NCBI RefSeq assembly: GCF_001458415.1
Contig: NZ_CYSD01000039.1
Coordinates: forward strand, 62,001 to 126,000
DNA length: 64,000 nucleotides
Source of the DNA: Tritonibacter multivorans
GTDB lineage: Bacteria; Pseudomonadota; Alphaproteobacteria; Rhodobacterales; Rhodobacteraceae
Direction: 5' to 3'
Shown here: piece after piece, positions 45,706 to 55,485 of the stretch
Position numbering within the stretch: position 1 is the stretch's first letter
Layout: every line of letters begins with the position of its first letter
Made by a program: the position numbers and the translations under genes
The notes under the pieces: generated by a model
Seen by the model: the letters and a program-made list of their open reading frames with translations, nothing else
Databases searched by the model: none
Told to the model about the DNA's origin: nothing

Positions 45706-47036
45706 CGGATCTGTATCAGTCCCAACGTGCCATGCGGCAGATGCGCAAGCAGGCCCTGCAACGCGGTGTGGTGGCAATTCTGGATATTGGCAGTTCAAAG
45801 ATCTGCTGTCTGGTTCTGCGGTTTGACGGGGCGGGGCGGCTGAGCGAGGACAACTCTATTGGCTCGCTGGCGGGGCAGTCCGGGTTCCGGGTGATTGGTG
45901 CCGCGACCACGCGGTCGCGCGGGGTGCGTTTTGGTGAAATCTCTGCCATGCAGGAAACCGAACGTGCCATTCGCACGGTGGTGCAGTCGGCGCAGAAAAT
46001 GTCCGAGGTGCGCGTCGATCACGTGATCGCCTGTTTTGCAGGGGCGCATCCGCGGTCTTACGGTCTTGATGCGCAGGTGGAACTGGAAACGCAGGAAGTT
46101 ACCGAAAACGAAATCGCCCGCGTGCTGGCGGCCTGCGAAGTGCCGGAATATGGCGCGGATCGCGAAGTGTTGCATGCGCAGCCTGTGAACTTTGCCCTTG
46201 ATGGGCGCTCTGGTCTGGCGGATCCGCGGGGGCAGATGGGGCAAGAGCTGGCGGTGGACATGCACATGCTGACCGTGGATGCGGTGTCTGTGCAAAATCT
46301 GGTCCGCTGCATTCAGCGCTGCGATCTGGAACTGGCGGGGATTGCATCCTCGGCCTATGCGGCCGGGATTTCCGCGCTGGTCGAGGATGAACAGGAACTG
46401 GGTGCGGCCTGTGTCGACATGGGCGGCGGCACCACCAGCATCTCAATTTTTATGAAAAAGCACATGATCTACGCCGACGCTGTGCGTATGGGCGGCGATC
46501 ACATCACCTCTGATATCTCTATGGGGCTTGGGGTGCCGCAGGCGGTGGCCGAACGGATCAAAACCATGAGCGGTGGCGTACAGGCGACTGGCGCGGATGA
46601 CCGCGACTTCATCGACATTGGGGGCGACACCGGGGATTGGGAGCATGATCGACGCGCGGTCAGCCGCGCTGAGTTGATCGGGATTATGCGCCCGCGTGTC
46701 GAAGAAATCCTCGAAGAGGTGCGCGTGCGTCTGGATGCTGCGGGCTTTGACAGCCTGCCGAGCCAGCAGATCGTACTGACAGGCGGGTCCAGTCAGATCC
46801 TTGGGCTGGACGGGTTGGCAGCGCGCATTTTGGGCCAGCAAGTGCGTTTGGGCCGGCCAATGCGCGTGCATGGTCTGCCGCAATCGGTGACCGGTCCGGG
46901 CTTTGCGTCTGCTGTGGGTCTAAGCCTGTTTGCTGCACATCCGCAGGATGAGTGGTGGGATTTTGAGGCGCCCGTGGATCGTCAATCGTCCAGTTCGTTC
47001 CGTCGCGCTGTGCGCTGGTTTCGCGACAATTGGTGA
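45702..47036 (+). CDS. ftsA: Cell division protein FtsA
   Basis: Actin-like ATPase that anchors FtsZ to the membrane. It has 444 residues. Phosphate 1 is AILDIGSSKICCLVLRF, the 1C subdomain follows, phosphate 2 is AACVDMGGGTTSISIF, and the adenosine motif is IVLTGGSSQILGLDGLAARIL. The C-terminal amphipathic helix SSSSFRRAVRWFRDNW is the membrane-targeting sequence. The ATG overlaps the ftsQ stop. A 405-base gap separates it from ftsZ. Confidence 0.97.
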   Translation: MTDLYQSQRAMRQMRKQALQRGVVAILDIGSSKICCLVLRFDGAGRLSEDNSIGSLAGQSGFRVIGAATTRSRGVRFGEISAMQETERAIRTVVQSAQKMSEVRVDHVIACFAGAHPRSYGLDAQVELETQEVTENEIARVLAACEVPEYGADREVLHAQPVNFALDGRSGLADPRGQMGQELAVDMHMLTVDAVSVQNLVRCIQRCDLELAGIASSAYAAGISALVEDEQELGAACVDMGGGTTSISIFMKKHMIYADAVRMGGDHITSDISMGLGVPQAVAERIKTMSGGVQATGADDRDFIDIGGDTGDWEHDRRAVSRAELIGIMRPRVEEILEEVRVRLDAAGFDSLPSQQIVLTGGSSQILGLDGLAARILGQQVRLGRPMRVHGLPQSVTGPGFASAVGLSLFAAHPQDEWWDFEAPVDRQSSSSFRRAVRWFRDNW

Positions 47037-47441
47037 GCAGATAGATCTGTGACCCGGGCGCCTGACCTGACTGTCGCAAAAATGAATCACCTCGGCGTGA
47101 AGCCCCGTGACAATCAGGGCTGCAGGGGTTAACAAGACACAAACCGCACCGAAAAATCGGTGCCCGCGAGGCTGAGCAGTCTCCGAACTTAACAGTCAGT
47201 GCCCTTGCGTGAGCGATTTGCCGCGCGAGCATGCGTTGCCTGAATTGGTGTAGTCTGCTCAACTTACGCTAGATTTCGCCGATCCTGCGAGATGCGGCGT
47301 GCATTCCGCCTTAGAATGGGCATATTTTGTGTCTCGCTGCGCTTTTGGGGATGACGAAACTCGTCTCGCGCGGTAGGATTGTAGCAATATTTTGTTAATC
47401 GATGCCCTTGCGGGAGGGCTAAAAACACAGGCGGAAAGAGC
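47037..47441 (+). other. ftsA-ftsZ intergenic region
   Basis: 405 bases without a plausible gene. It should carry an ftsZ promoter. It contains a GAATC (GANTC, CcrM methylation type) at 47084-47088, single TTAAC half-sites near 47128 and 47188, and a 6-bp hairpin GCACCG/CGGTGC near 47148-47165 without a T-run. I cannot name a convincing -35/-10 pair. Confidence 0.5.
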
Positions 47442-49169
47442 ATGGCTTTGAACCTTTCGATGCCCGATAATGACGAACTGAAGCCGAAGATCACGGTCTT
47501 TGGCGTTGGTGGGGCAGGCGGTAATGCCGTCAACAACATGATCGCCAAACAGCTTGAAGGTGTGGAGTTCGTCGTTGCGAACACCGACGCGCAAGCTCTG
47601 CAGCAGAACGCAGCCCAAAGCCGCGTCCAGCTGGGTGTGAAAGTCACCGAAGGTCTGGGCGCGGGTGCGCGTCCTGCCGTGGGCTCTGCCGCAGCCGAAG
47701 AAAGCATCGAACAGATCGTTGACCATCTGGCGGGGGCACATATGTGCTTTATCACCGCTGGTATGGGCGGTGGCACCGGCACCGGTGCGGCGCCGATCAT
47801 CGCGCAGGCCGCACGCGAGCTGGGTGTTCTGACGGTTGGTGTTGTCACCAAGCCGTTCCAGTTCGAAGGCAACAAGCGCATGCGCCAGGCCGAAGAGGGT
47901 GTCGAAGCCCTGCAGAAGGTCGTGGACACGCTGATCATTATCCCGAACCAGAACCTGTTCCGTCTGGCCAATGAAAAGACCACCTTTACCGAGGCGTTCT
48001 CCATGGCGGATGACGTTCTGTACCAAGGTGTCAAAGGTGTGACCGACCTGATGGTCCGTCCCGGCCTGATCAACCTCGACTTTGCGGATGTGCGCGCCGT
48101 GATGGACGAGATGGGCAAGGCAATGATGGGCACCGGTGAAGCCGAAGGCGAAGATCGCGCCATTCAGGCCGCCGAGAAGGCCATTGCCAACCCGCTCTTG
48201 GACGAAATCAGCCTGCGCGGCGCCAACGGTGTTCTGATCAACATCACCGGCAGCCACGACCTGACCCTGTTTGAACTGGATGAAGCCGCCAACCGCATTC
48301 GCGAAGAAGTGGACCCGGACGCGAACATCATCGTTGGTTCCACCCTCGACACCGGCATGGAAGGCAAGATCCGCGTGTCTGTTGTGGCCACCGGCATTGA
48401 TGCGTCCCACGTCCAGAGCGATATTCCGGTCCCGCGCCGGTCCATGTCTGCGCCGCTGAAATCCACCGTTTCTGTCGAGGAAAAGCAGGCAGAGCCGTTG
48501 GAACTGTCCCAGCCGATCGCTGAACCCGCTCCGGCACCGGCTCCGGCCGCAGCTGTCGCAGAAGCGGCGCCTGCACCAGCACAGGAAGAGCCTTCGCTGT
48601 TTAACAACCTCGACACCGATCAGGTCGAGGCTCCGGCCGCGTATCAAACTCAGACCGATGGTCTGCCGCCGCCGGCCTATCAGCCTGCCGCACAGCAGCC
48701 CGTCGCTCAGCCGGCACCCCAACAGCCTGCACCGCAGCCCATGATGCAACAGCCTGCACCGCAACCCGCGGCACCAGCACCGGCTCCGCAAGCGGCGGAA
48801 GAGACATTTGTCGCACCGCGCGCGCCTGCGCCGGGCACGCCGTCTCCGGAAGCGATTGTACGTCTGCAGCAGGCAGCGCAGCGTCACCAAGCCCAGGCTC
48901 CGGCGCCGCAGCAGCCTGCCGCGCAACCTCAGCAAACCGCCGAGGAAGCTCAGGAGCAGCGCCGCTTTGGTCTGAATTCGCTGATCAACCGTATGACGGG
49001 TCAGCAAGCCGCTGAACAACCGGCCCCGGCCCCGCAGCCGCGCGCCACACGTGTGCAGCCCAGCATGCAGCCGGTTCAGGCGGCACAGCCGCAGCAAGCG
49101 CCGCAGACCTATGACGAAGATCAGGAGCGGATTGAAATCCCCGCCTTCCTGCGCCGTCAGGCCAACTAA
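47442..49169 (+). CDS. ftsZ: Cell division protein FtsZ with long linker
   Basis: Tubulin-like GTPase that forms the Z ring. It has 575 residues, longer than the roughly 383 of E. coli. The GTPase domain (about 10-320) has [13 protein letters not shown] (21-33), the tubulin signature GGGTGTG (109-115) and [16 protein letters not shown] Pro/Gln/Ala-rich disordered linker follows, about residues 340-555, and then the conserved C-terminal peptide [14 protein letters not shown] that binds FtsA. Long linkers are usual in alphaproteobacteria. A terminator follows. Confidence 0.98.
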   Translation: MALNLSMPDNDELKPKITVFGVGGAGGNAVNNMIAKQLEGVEFVVANTDAQALQQNAAQSRVQLGVKVTEGLGAGARPAVGSAAAEESIEQIVDHLAGAHMCFITAGMGGGTGTGAAPIIAQAARELGVLTVGVVTKPFQFEGNKRMRQAEEGVEALQKVVDTLIIIPNQNLFRLANEKTTFTEAFSMADDVLYQGVKGVTDLMVRPGLINLDFADVRAVMDEMGKAMMGTGEAEGEDRAIQAAEKAIANPLLDEISLRGANGVLINITGSHDLTLFELDEAANRIREEVDPDANIIVGSTLDTGMEGKIRVSVVATGIDASHVQSDIPVPRRSMSAPLKSTVSVEEKQAEPLELSQPIAEPAPAPAPAAAVAEAAPAPAQEEPSLFNNLDTDQVEAPAAYQTQTDGLPPPAYQPAAQQPVAQPAPQQPAPQPMMQQPAPQPAAPAPAPQAAEETFVAPRAPAPGTPSPEAIVRLQQAAQRHQAQAPAPQQPAAQPQQTAEEAQEQRRFGLNSLINRMTGQQAAEQPAPAPQPRATRVQPSMQPVQAAQPQQAPQTYDEDQERIEIPAFLRRQAN

Positions 49170-49202
49170 ATCCTCGGTTTTGTTTCACAAGCTGAAATGA
49201 GA

Positions 49203-49227
49203 GGGTCGCCTTTGGCGGCCCTTTTTG
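49203..49227 (+). terminator. ftsZ terminator
   Basis: GGGTCGCC-TTT-GGCGGCCC (one G-U pair) followed by TTTTT, 34 bases after the stop. Confidence 0.85.
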
Positions 49228-49388
49228 CTATTGTGAACAAGGGTTTATCTCTGGATTGGCGATGTTTTGCGCATCTGTTACATCCATGTTTCATTCGGTT
49301 ACAAAGATTGAATTGAGGCTTAGAGCCCGAGCGCTTAGGTGTATGCCAGCGGTTTTCGTGACCGTTAACAACCATAATGAGGCACCCC

Positions 49389-50327
49389 GTGCAGAACACA
49401 CTGAAAACGTCCGTTTCCTTTGATGGCGTTGGTTTGCATTCCGGCAAACCGGCTCGCATGGTTCTGCATCCGGCTCCGGCTAATCACGGCATCCGGTTCA
49501 AGCGCACAGACATTGCCCTGGGGGACACCATGATCCCCGCCCGCTGGGATTTTGTCGAACGCACCGCGCTGTGCACCCGTCTGGTCAATGCCGCAGGTGT
49601 TTCGGTTTCCACCGTTGAACACATTATGGCGGCCCTGGCTGGCTGCGGCGTGCACAACGCGCTGATCGAACTCAACGGCCCCGAAGTGCCGATTATGGAT
49701 GGCTCCTCTGCGGATTTCCTGCGCGAGATTATGGCGGTTGGTATCGAACGTTTGTCGACCCCGGTGCGCGCTTTTGAGGTTCTGAAGCCAGTCACGGTTG
49801 AGGCAAATGGCGCACAGGCGACCCTGCTGCCCTGTGATCGCCTGAAGATCGATTTTAATATCGACTTCGCAGAAGAGGCGATCGGCCAGCAGAGCCGGAC
49901 ACTGGATCTGCGCAATGGGGCCTTTGCCCGCGAGCTTTGCGACAGCCGCACGTTCTGTCGTCGTGTGGATGTGGAAAACATGCAGGCCAATGGGCTTGCG
50001 CTTGGTGGCGTGCCGGGCCGCAATGCCGTGGTCTTTGATGGCGCCGTCGTTCAGGCAGGTGATCAGGGCCTGCGTCACAGCGATGAACCCGTGCGTCACA
50101 AGATGTTGGACGCGCTGGGGGATCTGGCGCTGGCAGGTGGTCCGATCTTTGGACACTACATCGGCGACAAATCCGGCCATTCGCTGACCAATACGCTGCT
50201 GCGTGCCTTGTTCGCGGAACCGGGTGCTGTGCGCGAAGTGGTCTGTGACGCGGTGATGACTGCGCGCCTTCCGGGCCAGGGCCTGATCTGGAGCGAGATC
50301 CCCGAACAGGTGCGCCAAGCGGCGTAA
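49389..50327 (+). CDS. lpxC: UDP-3-O-acyl-N-acetylglucosamine deacetylase LpxC
   Basis: Zinc deacetylase and committed step of lipid A synthesis. About 312 residues. It starts VQNTLKTSVSFDGVGLHSG. Zinc ligands are the His of STVEHIMAALAG and the HKMLDALGD His/Asp pair; PEVPIMDGSSADFL and GPIFGHYIGDKSGHSLTN are conserved. The GTG at 49389 has GAGG 6 bases upstream and matches the family N-terminus; the ATG at 49377 lacks a ribosome site. Placement after ftsZ, ending the dcw cluster, is conserved in proteobacteria. Confidence 0.96.
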   Translation: MQNTLKTSVSFDGVGLHSGKPARMVLHPAPANHGIRFKRTDIALGDTMIPARWDFVERTALCTRLVNAAGVSVSTVEHIMAALAGCGVHNALIELNGPEVPIMDGSSADFLREIMAVGIERLSTPVRAFEVLKPVTVEANGAQATLLPCDRLKIDFNIDFAEEAIGQQSRTLDLRNGAFARELCDSRTFCRRVDVENMQANGLALGGVPGRNAVVFDGAVVQAGDQGLRHSDEPVRHKMLDALGDLALAGGPIFGHYIGDKSGHSLTNTLLRALFAEPGAVREVVCDAVMTARLPGQGLIWSEIPEQVRQAA

Positions 50328-50657
50328 TCGGCGCTTCTTGCTTTCCGGTTTTCTCTGACAATCAAACGACTACAAGAGCCCCGCATCTGGACTGCGGTGG
50401 CTCCTTTTCTGTGTCGATTGCGGCCTTTTGAACACCAGTTGAACCAGAGGCTGCGACTGCAATCTTGACCCGCGCCCAGAAACTCTGCCAATTGCAGCAG
50501 AGAGGCTCTGAAAGGCGTTTTGCGCGTCAAATGAATGTGCTAGACCCGAGCAGAGCCCATATGCCCTAAGCGCTCCTTCGGGGGCGGGCTGGTGAGATCG
50601 GCGGTTGCCAATCAGGCCATGTCAGGGGCGAGGGGGAACTTTGAAGGTGAGGCACGA
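50328..50657 (+). other. lpxC-bamD intergenic region
   Basis: 330 bases without a supported gene. It holds the lpxC terminator near its left end and presumably the bamD promoter, which I could not identify. An open frame upstream of bamD (from 50592) only extends the BamD frame. Confidence 0.5.
50376..50410 (+). terminator. lpxC terminator
   Basis: GAGCC-CCGCA-TCTGGAC-TGCGG-TGGCTC followed by CTTTTCT. Confidence 0.75.
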
Positions 50658-51509
50658 ATGATCGGCATCAACAGAGCGGCCAAAGGCATTGGGGTGGTTT
50701 TCCTGATGGCGGCCCTCGCTGCATGTGGCGGTGCGGACGGGGATGCGAAACGGCGGTCAGAGGACCTTCAGGTCTTTACCCCCGACCAGATTTTTGAACG
50801 CGGCGAATTTGAGATGGCCCGCAATCGTCCTGAGGACGCGGCCTATTTCTTCTCCGAGATTGAGCGTCTTTACCCCTATTCGCAATGGGCACAGCAGGCG
50901 CTGATTATGCAGGCCTATGCTTTCCATCAGGGGCGTGATTATGAAAACAGCCGTGCAGCCGCACAGCGTTTCATTGATTTCTACCCTGCGGAAGAAGATG
51001 CGGCTTATGCCCAGTATCTGCTGGCGCTGAGCTACTATGATCAGATCGACGAGGTTGGCCGGGATCAGGGGCTGACTTTCCAGGCGCTGCAGGCGCTGCG
51101 CACGGTGATCGAAGTCTACCCTGACAGTGAATATGCCTCATCGGCGATCTTGAAGTTCGACCTTGCCTTTGACCATCTGGCGGGCAAAGAGATGGAAATC
51201 GGCCGCTACTATCTGCGCGGACAGCATTATGCTGCGGCGATCAACCGCTTCCGCGTGGTTGTAGAGGACTTCCAGACCACGTCGCATACCCCCGAGGCGC
51301 TGCACCGTCTGGTGGAGGCCTATCTGTCGCTGGGTCTGAATGACGAAGCGCAGACCGCGGGCGCGATTCTGGGGCACAACTACCGCTCTACCGATTGGTA
51401 TGAAGACAGTTTCAAGCTGTTGACGGGGCAGGGGCTGAAGCCGCGCGATCTTGGTGGCAACTGGCTCAGCACGATCTACCGCCAGTCGGTCAAAGGACAA
51501 TGGCTCTGA
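50658..51509 (+). CDS. bamD: Outer membrane protein assembly factor BamD
   Basis: Lipoprotein of the BAM complex that inserts outer-membrane beta-barrels. It has 283 residues. The lipoprotein signal MIGINRAAKGIGVVFLMAAL ends in the lipobox LAAC, with Cys23 as the lipidated residue. TPR-like repeats follow: TPDQIFERGEFEMARNRPEDAAYFFSEIERLYPYSQWAQQALIMQAYAF, then RFIDFYPAEEDAAYAQYLLALSYYDQI. The ATG at 50658 with GGTGAGG upstream places the signal peptide at the N-terminus. Confidence 0.95.
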   Translation: MIGINRAAKGIGVVFLMAALAACGGADGDAKRRSEDLQVFTPDQIFERGEFEMARNRPEDAAYFFSEIERLYPYSQWAQQALIMQAYAFHQGRDYENSRAAAQRFIDFYPAEEDAAYAQYLLALSYYDQIDEVGRDQGLTFQALQALRTVIEVYPDSEYASSAILKFDLAFDHLAGKEMEIGRYYLRGQHYAAAINRFRVVVEDFQTTSHTPEALHRLVEAYLSLGLNDEAQTAGAILGHNYRSTDWYEDSFKLLTGQGLKPRDLGGNWLSTIYRQSVKGQWL

Positions 51510-51544
51510 GGCTTCGGCCGGGGCAAATAGCTTAGGGCGGGGCC

Positions 51545-53194
51545 ATGCTGCGCGCGCTTGATATTCGCGACCTTCTGATTATCGACCATCTGGAGCTGAG
51601 CTTTCAGTCGGGTCTGAATGTGCTGACCGGTGAAACCGGTGCGGGTAAGTCCATCCTTTTGGACTCGCTGGGCTTTGTTCTGGGCTGGCGCGGGCGTGCC
51701 GACCTTGTGCGCCAGGGCGCTGCACAGGGCGAAGTGGTCGCAGAATTTGACCTGCCGGAAGGCCACGCCGCCCATGCCATTTTGGCAGAGGCCGGGCTGC
51801 CGGGAGGCGACACGCTGATCCTGCGCCGGGTCAACACGGCCGAGGGGCGCAAAACCGCATGGGTCAATGACCGGCGCTGTTCGGGTGACGTGCTCCGCGC
51901 GCTCTCGGACACGTTGTTAGAGCTGCATGGCCAGCATGATGATCGGGGTCTTTTGAACCCACGCGGCCACCGCGCCATGCTGGATGCCTTCGCCGGAGCA
52001 GAGCCTGAGCTTGCCAAAACTCGCAGCACCTGGGCCGCAATGGCCAGCGCCCGCAAAGATGTGAGTGCCATTCGCGAGGCACTGGAAGCCGTGCGCGCGG
52101 AAGAGGGATTCCTGCGCCACGCTGTGCGCGAACTGGATGATTTGAACCCGGAACATGGCGAAGACGAAGCGCTTGATAGCCGTCGTCGGCACATGCAGGC
52201 CGCAGAACGCATCCGCGGCGATATTGCCCGTGCACATGGGTTGCTGACCGAAGGTGCAGAGCAGGCGATGGGCGAAGCGCAACGCTGGCTCGAGGCGGTG
52301 GCAGGGGATGCGGCCGAAGGGCTCGATGCGCCGTTGGCCGCCCTGTCACGGGCGATGATCGAATTGGGCGAAGCACAGGAAGGTGTGGAAACCTTCCTCT
52401 CTGCGCTGGATTACAACCCGCTGGATCTGGAAGCCTGCGAAGAACGCCTGTTTGCGATCCGAGCCTTGGCGCGCAAACACGACCGGCAACCGGATGAACT
52501 GGCGGGTTACGCGGAGTTCCTGCGCGAAAAACTGGCGGCGCTGGATGCGGGCGATCAGAGCCTTGCGGAAAAAGAACTGGCCCTGAAAGAAGCTGAGGCC
52601 GCCTATGCCAAAGCGGCAGAGGCGCTGCGTGCCAAACGGTGCAAAAGTGCAGCCGCCTTGGATCAGGCTGTGATGGCTGAACTTGCGCCGCTCAAGATGG
52701 AGCGCGCGGTGTTTGAAACGCTGGTGAGCGAAGGCGACGCAGGGCCAGACGGCACCGATGCTGTCGCCTTTACCGTCGCCACCAACCCGGGCGCGCCTGC
52801 GGGGCCGCTGAACAAGATTGCTTCGGGCGGTGAATTGAGCCGTTTTCTTCTGGCGCTGAAGGTCTGCCTGCGCGGGGATGACACCGCCAAAACGCTGATT
52901 TTTGACGAAATCGACCGCGGGGTTGGGGGGGCGACCGCAGACGCCGTGGGCCGTCGCCTGAAATCGCTGGCCGATGGCAGTCAGGTTCTGGTGGTAACCC
53001 ATTCGCCGCAGGTGGCCGCGCAGGGCGCGCATCACTGGCGGGTGCAGAAGTCTGTAGAGGCGGGTGTCACACTGTCGCGCGTTGTTCCCCTTGCCGAAGG
53101 CGATAGGGTGGATGAAATTGCGCGAATGGTGTCAGGTGATCGCATCACCCCCGAAGCCCGCGCGGCAGCGAAATCCCTGCTTCTCGCCGAGTGA
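51545..53194 (+). CDS. recN: DNA repair protein RecN
   Basis: SMC-like ATPase acting early in double-strand break repair. It has 549 residues. Walker A is GETGAGKS (29-36), and the long central part is coiled coil. The C-terminal half carries the signature IASGGELSRFLLALK, Walker B TLIFDEIDRGVGG and the His switch LVVTHSPQVAAQG. It starts 35 bases after bamD on the same strand. No LexA box of the usual form was noticed upstream. Confidence 0.96.
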   Translation: MLRALDIRDLLIIDHLELSFQSGLNVLTGETGAGKSILLDSLGFVLGWRGRADLVRQGAAQGEVVAEFDLPEGHAAHAILAEAGLPGGDTLILRRVNTAEGRKTAWVNDRRCSGDVLRALSDTLLELHGQHDDRGLLNPRGHRAMLDAFAGAEPELAKTRSTWAAMASARKDVSAIREALEAVRAEEGFLRHAVRELDDLNPEHGEDEALDSRRRHMQAAERIRGDIARAHGLLTEGAEQAMGEAQRWLEAVAGDAAEGLDAPLAALSRAMIELGEAQEGVETFLSALDYNPLDLEACEERLFAIRALARKHDRQPDELAGYAEFLREKLAALDAGDQSLAEKELALKEAEAAYAKAAEALRAKRCKSAAALDQAVMAELAPLKMERAVFETLVSEGDAGPDGTDAVAFTVATNPGAPAGPLNKIASGGELSRFLLALKVCLRGDDTAKTLIFDEIDRGVGGATADAVGRRLKSLADGSQVLVVTHSPQVAAQGAHHWRVQKSVEAGVTLSRVVPLAEGDRVDEIARMVSGDRITPEARAAAKSLLLAE

Positions 53195-53308
53195 TCGGGA
53201 AAAGAGGCATTTAAGACTAGGGTTTAATGCCCTGCTAAGGCTTCAAACGTTATTTTTGCGCAGGGCTTATGCCCGTGCAGTTTCAGACTTCGACCCGGAG
53301 ACCCTTGG

Positions 53309-55015
53309 ATGCCGCCCAAGATCAAATCGGCCCTTAATTCGCAAGTCGCCCAAGGGAAATCCGCCCTACACAGCGGTTGGTCCGTTCTCAAGCATCGCGG
53401 GCCCAGCCAGTTTCAGTTTTGGCTGATTGCATTGCTGATCGGGATTGTCGCCGGTTTCACAGCGCTGAGTTTCCGTAAGGGCATCACGGCGTTGCAGGGT
53501 TTGGTCTATGGGGCCGAAGACGTCGATTACCTGCATTCATTCGCTGCGACCATGCCGTGGTACATGCTGGTGATCATCCCGGTTCTGGGCGGGCTGGTGG
53601 TTGGGGTAATCCTGCACCGGTTCACCGAAGATGCGCGCGTGCGTTCGGTATCTGATGTGATCGAAGGCGCGGCGCTGCGGGATGGGCGGGTGGAAACCCG
53701 CGAAGGGCTGGCCTCTGCCTGTGCCTCCTTCCTGACCCTGTCTACTGGTGGGTCTTCGGGGCGGGAGGGGCCGGTGGTGCACCTTGCCGCAGTTGTCTCA
53801 AGCTGGGTCAGCGACCGAATTCGGGCGGACGGCATTACTGCGCGCGATCTGCTGGGATGTGCGGTGGCAGCGGCTGTGTCTGCCAGCTTTAACGCCCCCA
53901 TTGCCGGCGCGCTTTTTGCGATGGAGGTGGTGCTGCGCCATTTTGCGGTCAATGCTTTTGCCCCCATCGTGATTGCAGCGGTGGCAGGTACGGTGATCAA
54001 CCGCCTGGAATATGGCGATGTGACCGAATTCAGCCTCGAAACCCCAGGCGCGCTGCAATTCTACGTCGAATTGCCTGCGTTCCTGATCCTGGGTCTGATT
54101 TGCGGCGTTGTGGCCGTGGTGCTGATGAAGTCGATCTTCTTCGCCGATAAGGTGGGTGTCATGGTGCAAGAGGCCATTGGCCTGCCGCGCTGGCTGCGCC
54201 CGGCGGGGGCGGGGCTGATCTTGGGCATTATGGCGGTGTGGTTCCCGCACATTATCGGTGTCGGCTACGAGACCACGGTTCTGGCGCTGAGCGGCGGTCT
54301 GGTGGCCTCGCAGGCGATCCTGTTTGTCATGGTGAAAACCGCGGCTGTGGCGGTGACCATGGGCGGGCGCATGGGGGGCGGGGTGTTTTCCCCGTCGCTG
54401 ATGATCGGCGCGTTGACAGGGCTGGCTTTTGGCCTGATTGCCACCTCGATCCTGCCGGAGGTGTCCGGGACGCCGACGCTTTATGCGTTCACCGGGATGG
54501 GCGCCGTGGCCGCCGCAGTTCTGGGCGCGCCGATTTCGACCACTTTGATTGTGTTCGAGCTGACCGGTGACTGGCAGATCGGCTTGGCGGTTATGGTGTC
54601 GGTGTCGATGTCCACCGCCCTGGCCAGCCGTATGGTGGACCGATCCTTCTTTCTGACGCAGCTTGAAAAGCGCAACCTGCATTGTGCGGCGGGCCCGCAA
54701 GCCTATCTTCTGTCGAGCATCAAGGTCGGCACCCTGTGTCATGCAGCCCATACGCTGGACGATGATCTGCGTGCGCGTCTGGAAGAGCTGGTCGAAAATG
54801 GGGTTTCTGTCTGTGCCTCGGCCAGCCTAGAGGCCGCCCTCCCGGTTTTTGACCGCAGTGGCGAGGATGTGATTCCCGTGCTCGCGCATCTGCCGGAAGG
54901 TGCGAATCCCGATGGCGCGGCAGGGTCAAACCTTTTTGGTGCGCTGCGCCATGTGGATTGCCTGCAGGCATATAACCGCGCATTGGTGGCGGTTGCTGCG
55001 GAAGAACACCGCTGA
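53309..55015 (+). CDS. ClC-family chloride channel
   Basis: A 568-residue membrane protein with the ClC double-barrel fold. The gating motif GREGP is at 151-155 with the gating Glu153, preceded by STGGSS. The second conserved segment NAPIAGALFAMEVV (195-208) has Val207 where the CLC-ec1 antiporter has the internal proton Glu203. GRMGGGVFSPSLMIGALTG and GAPISTTLIVFELTGDW follow. The cytoplasmic end (about 455-568) resembles a CBS pair. Val at the proton site is typical of ClC channels, so passive chloride flow is more likely than H+ exchange. Confidence 0.92.
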   Translation: MPPKIKSALNSQVAQGKSALHSGWSVLKHRGPSQFQFWLIALLIGIVAGFTALSFRKGITALQGLVYGAEDVDYLHSFAATMPWYMLVIIPVLGGLVVGVILHRFTEDARVRSVSDVIEGAALRDGRVETREGLASACASFLTLSTGGSSGREGPVVHLAAVVSSWVSDRIRADGITARDLLGCAVAAAVSASFNAPIAGALFAMEVVLRHFAVNAFAPIVIAAVAGTVINRLEYGDVTEFSLETPGALQFYVELPAFLILGLICGVVAVVLMKSIFFADKVGVMVQEAIGLPRWLRPAGAGLILGIMAVWFPHIIGVGYETTVLALSGGLVASQAILFVMVKTAAVAVTMGGRMGGGVFSPSLMIGALTGLAFGLIATSILPEVSGTPTLYAFTGMGAVAAAVLGAPISTTLIVFELTGDWQIGLAVMVSVSMSTALASRMVDRSFFLTQLEKRNLHCAAGPQAYLLSSIKVGTLCHAAHTLDDDLRARLEELVENGVSVCASASLEAALPVFDRSGEDVIPVLAHLPEGANPDGAAGSNLFGALRHVDCLQAYNRALVAVAAEEHR

Positions 55016-55176
55016 CCGCTTGGGAAGTGGGTTGAATAGGCACAACCTGTGGCATTTCTGCATGGCCGCCATCTGTCCTGTACTAATTCGTTAATAACCG
55101 GTTGCGAGCACCTCACGCGTTGTTCACATTTCCTAACAAAAGATAAAAATCTTTAGTGATCGGGCGGATCGGAACA

Positions 55177-55377
55177 ATGCAGGCAATGGATACCATGTCT
55201 CAGGCAACAGACGGCTTTGGCCGCGACGATGCACAGGCCAACGAGCGTGCCGCGCTCGAGGCATTGATCAACTATGTCGCAGACATGGGGTCTGGTGCGC
55301 AGGGGCGGGACCGCCATGGTCAGGCCGACGCACTGCGCCGTTCATTGCGCGATGTTCTGGACCCGAAGTTCAGCTAA
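55177..55377 (+). CDS. Small conserved-looking hypothetical protein
   Basis: About 66 residues, MQAMDTMSQATDGFGRDD..., rich in Asp, Arg and Ala, with a helical C-terminal part (ERAALEALINYVADMG, ADALRRSLRDVLDPKFS). No membrane segment or known motif. I do not recognise the family. It has its own intergenic space on both sides and a strong terminator, which supports expression. The start is uncertain: a GTG lies 21 bases upstream and another Met six codons downstream. Confidence 0.55.
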   Translation: MQAMDTMSQATDGFGRDDAQANERAALEALINYVADMGSGAQGRDRHGQADALRRSLRDVLDPKFS

Positions 55378-55431
55378 GTTGGCTTAATCACGCTGACGCA
55401 GGCAGTTTCCAAAGACCATTCGCACGCACAT

Positions 55432-55472
55432 CAAAAAACCGGGCACTGGGCCCGGTTTTTGTGTTTTTACGG
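55432..55472. terminator. Bidirectional terminator
   Basis: A-run, CCGGGC-ACTGG-GCCCGG, then TTTTTGTGTTTTT. A-runs and T-runs on both sides let it serve the small + strand gene and the convergent DUF427 gene. Confidence 0.85.
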
Positions 55473-55485
55473 GTTGGAACGCAGG

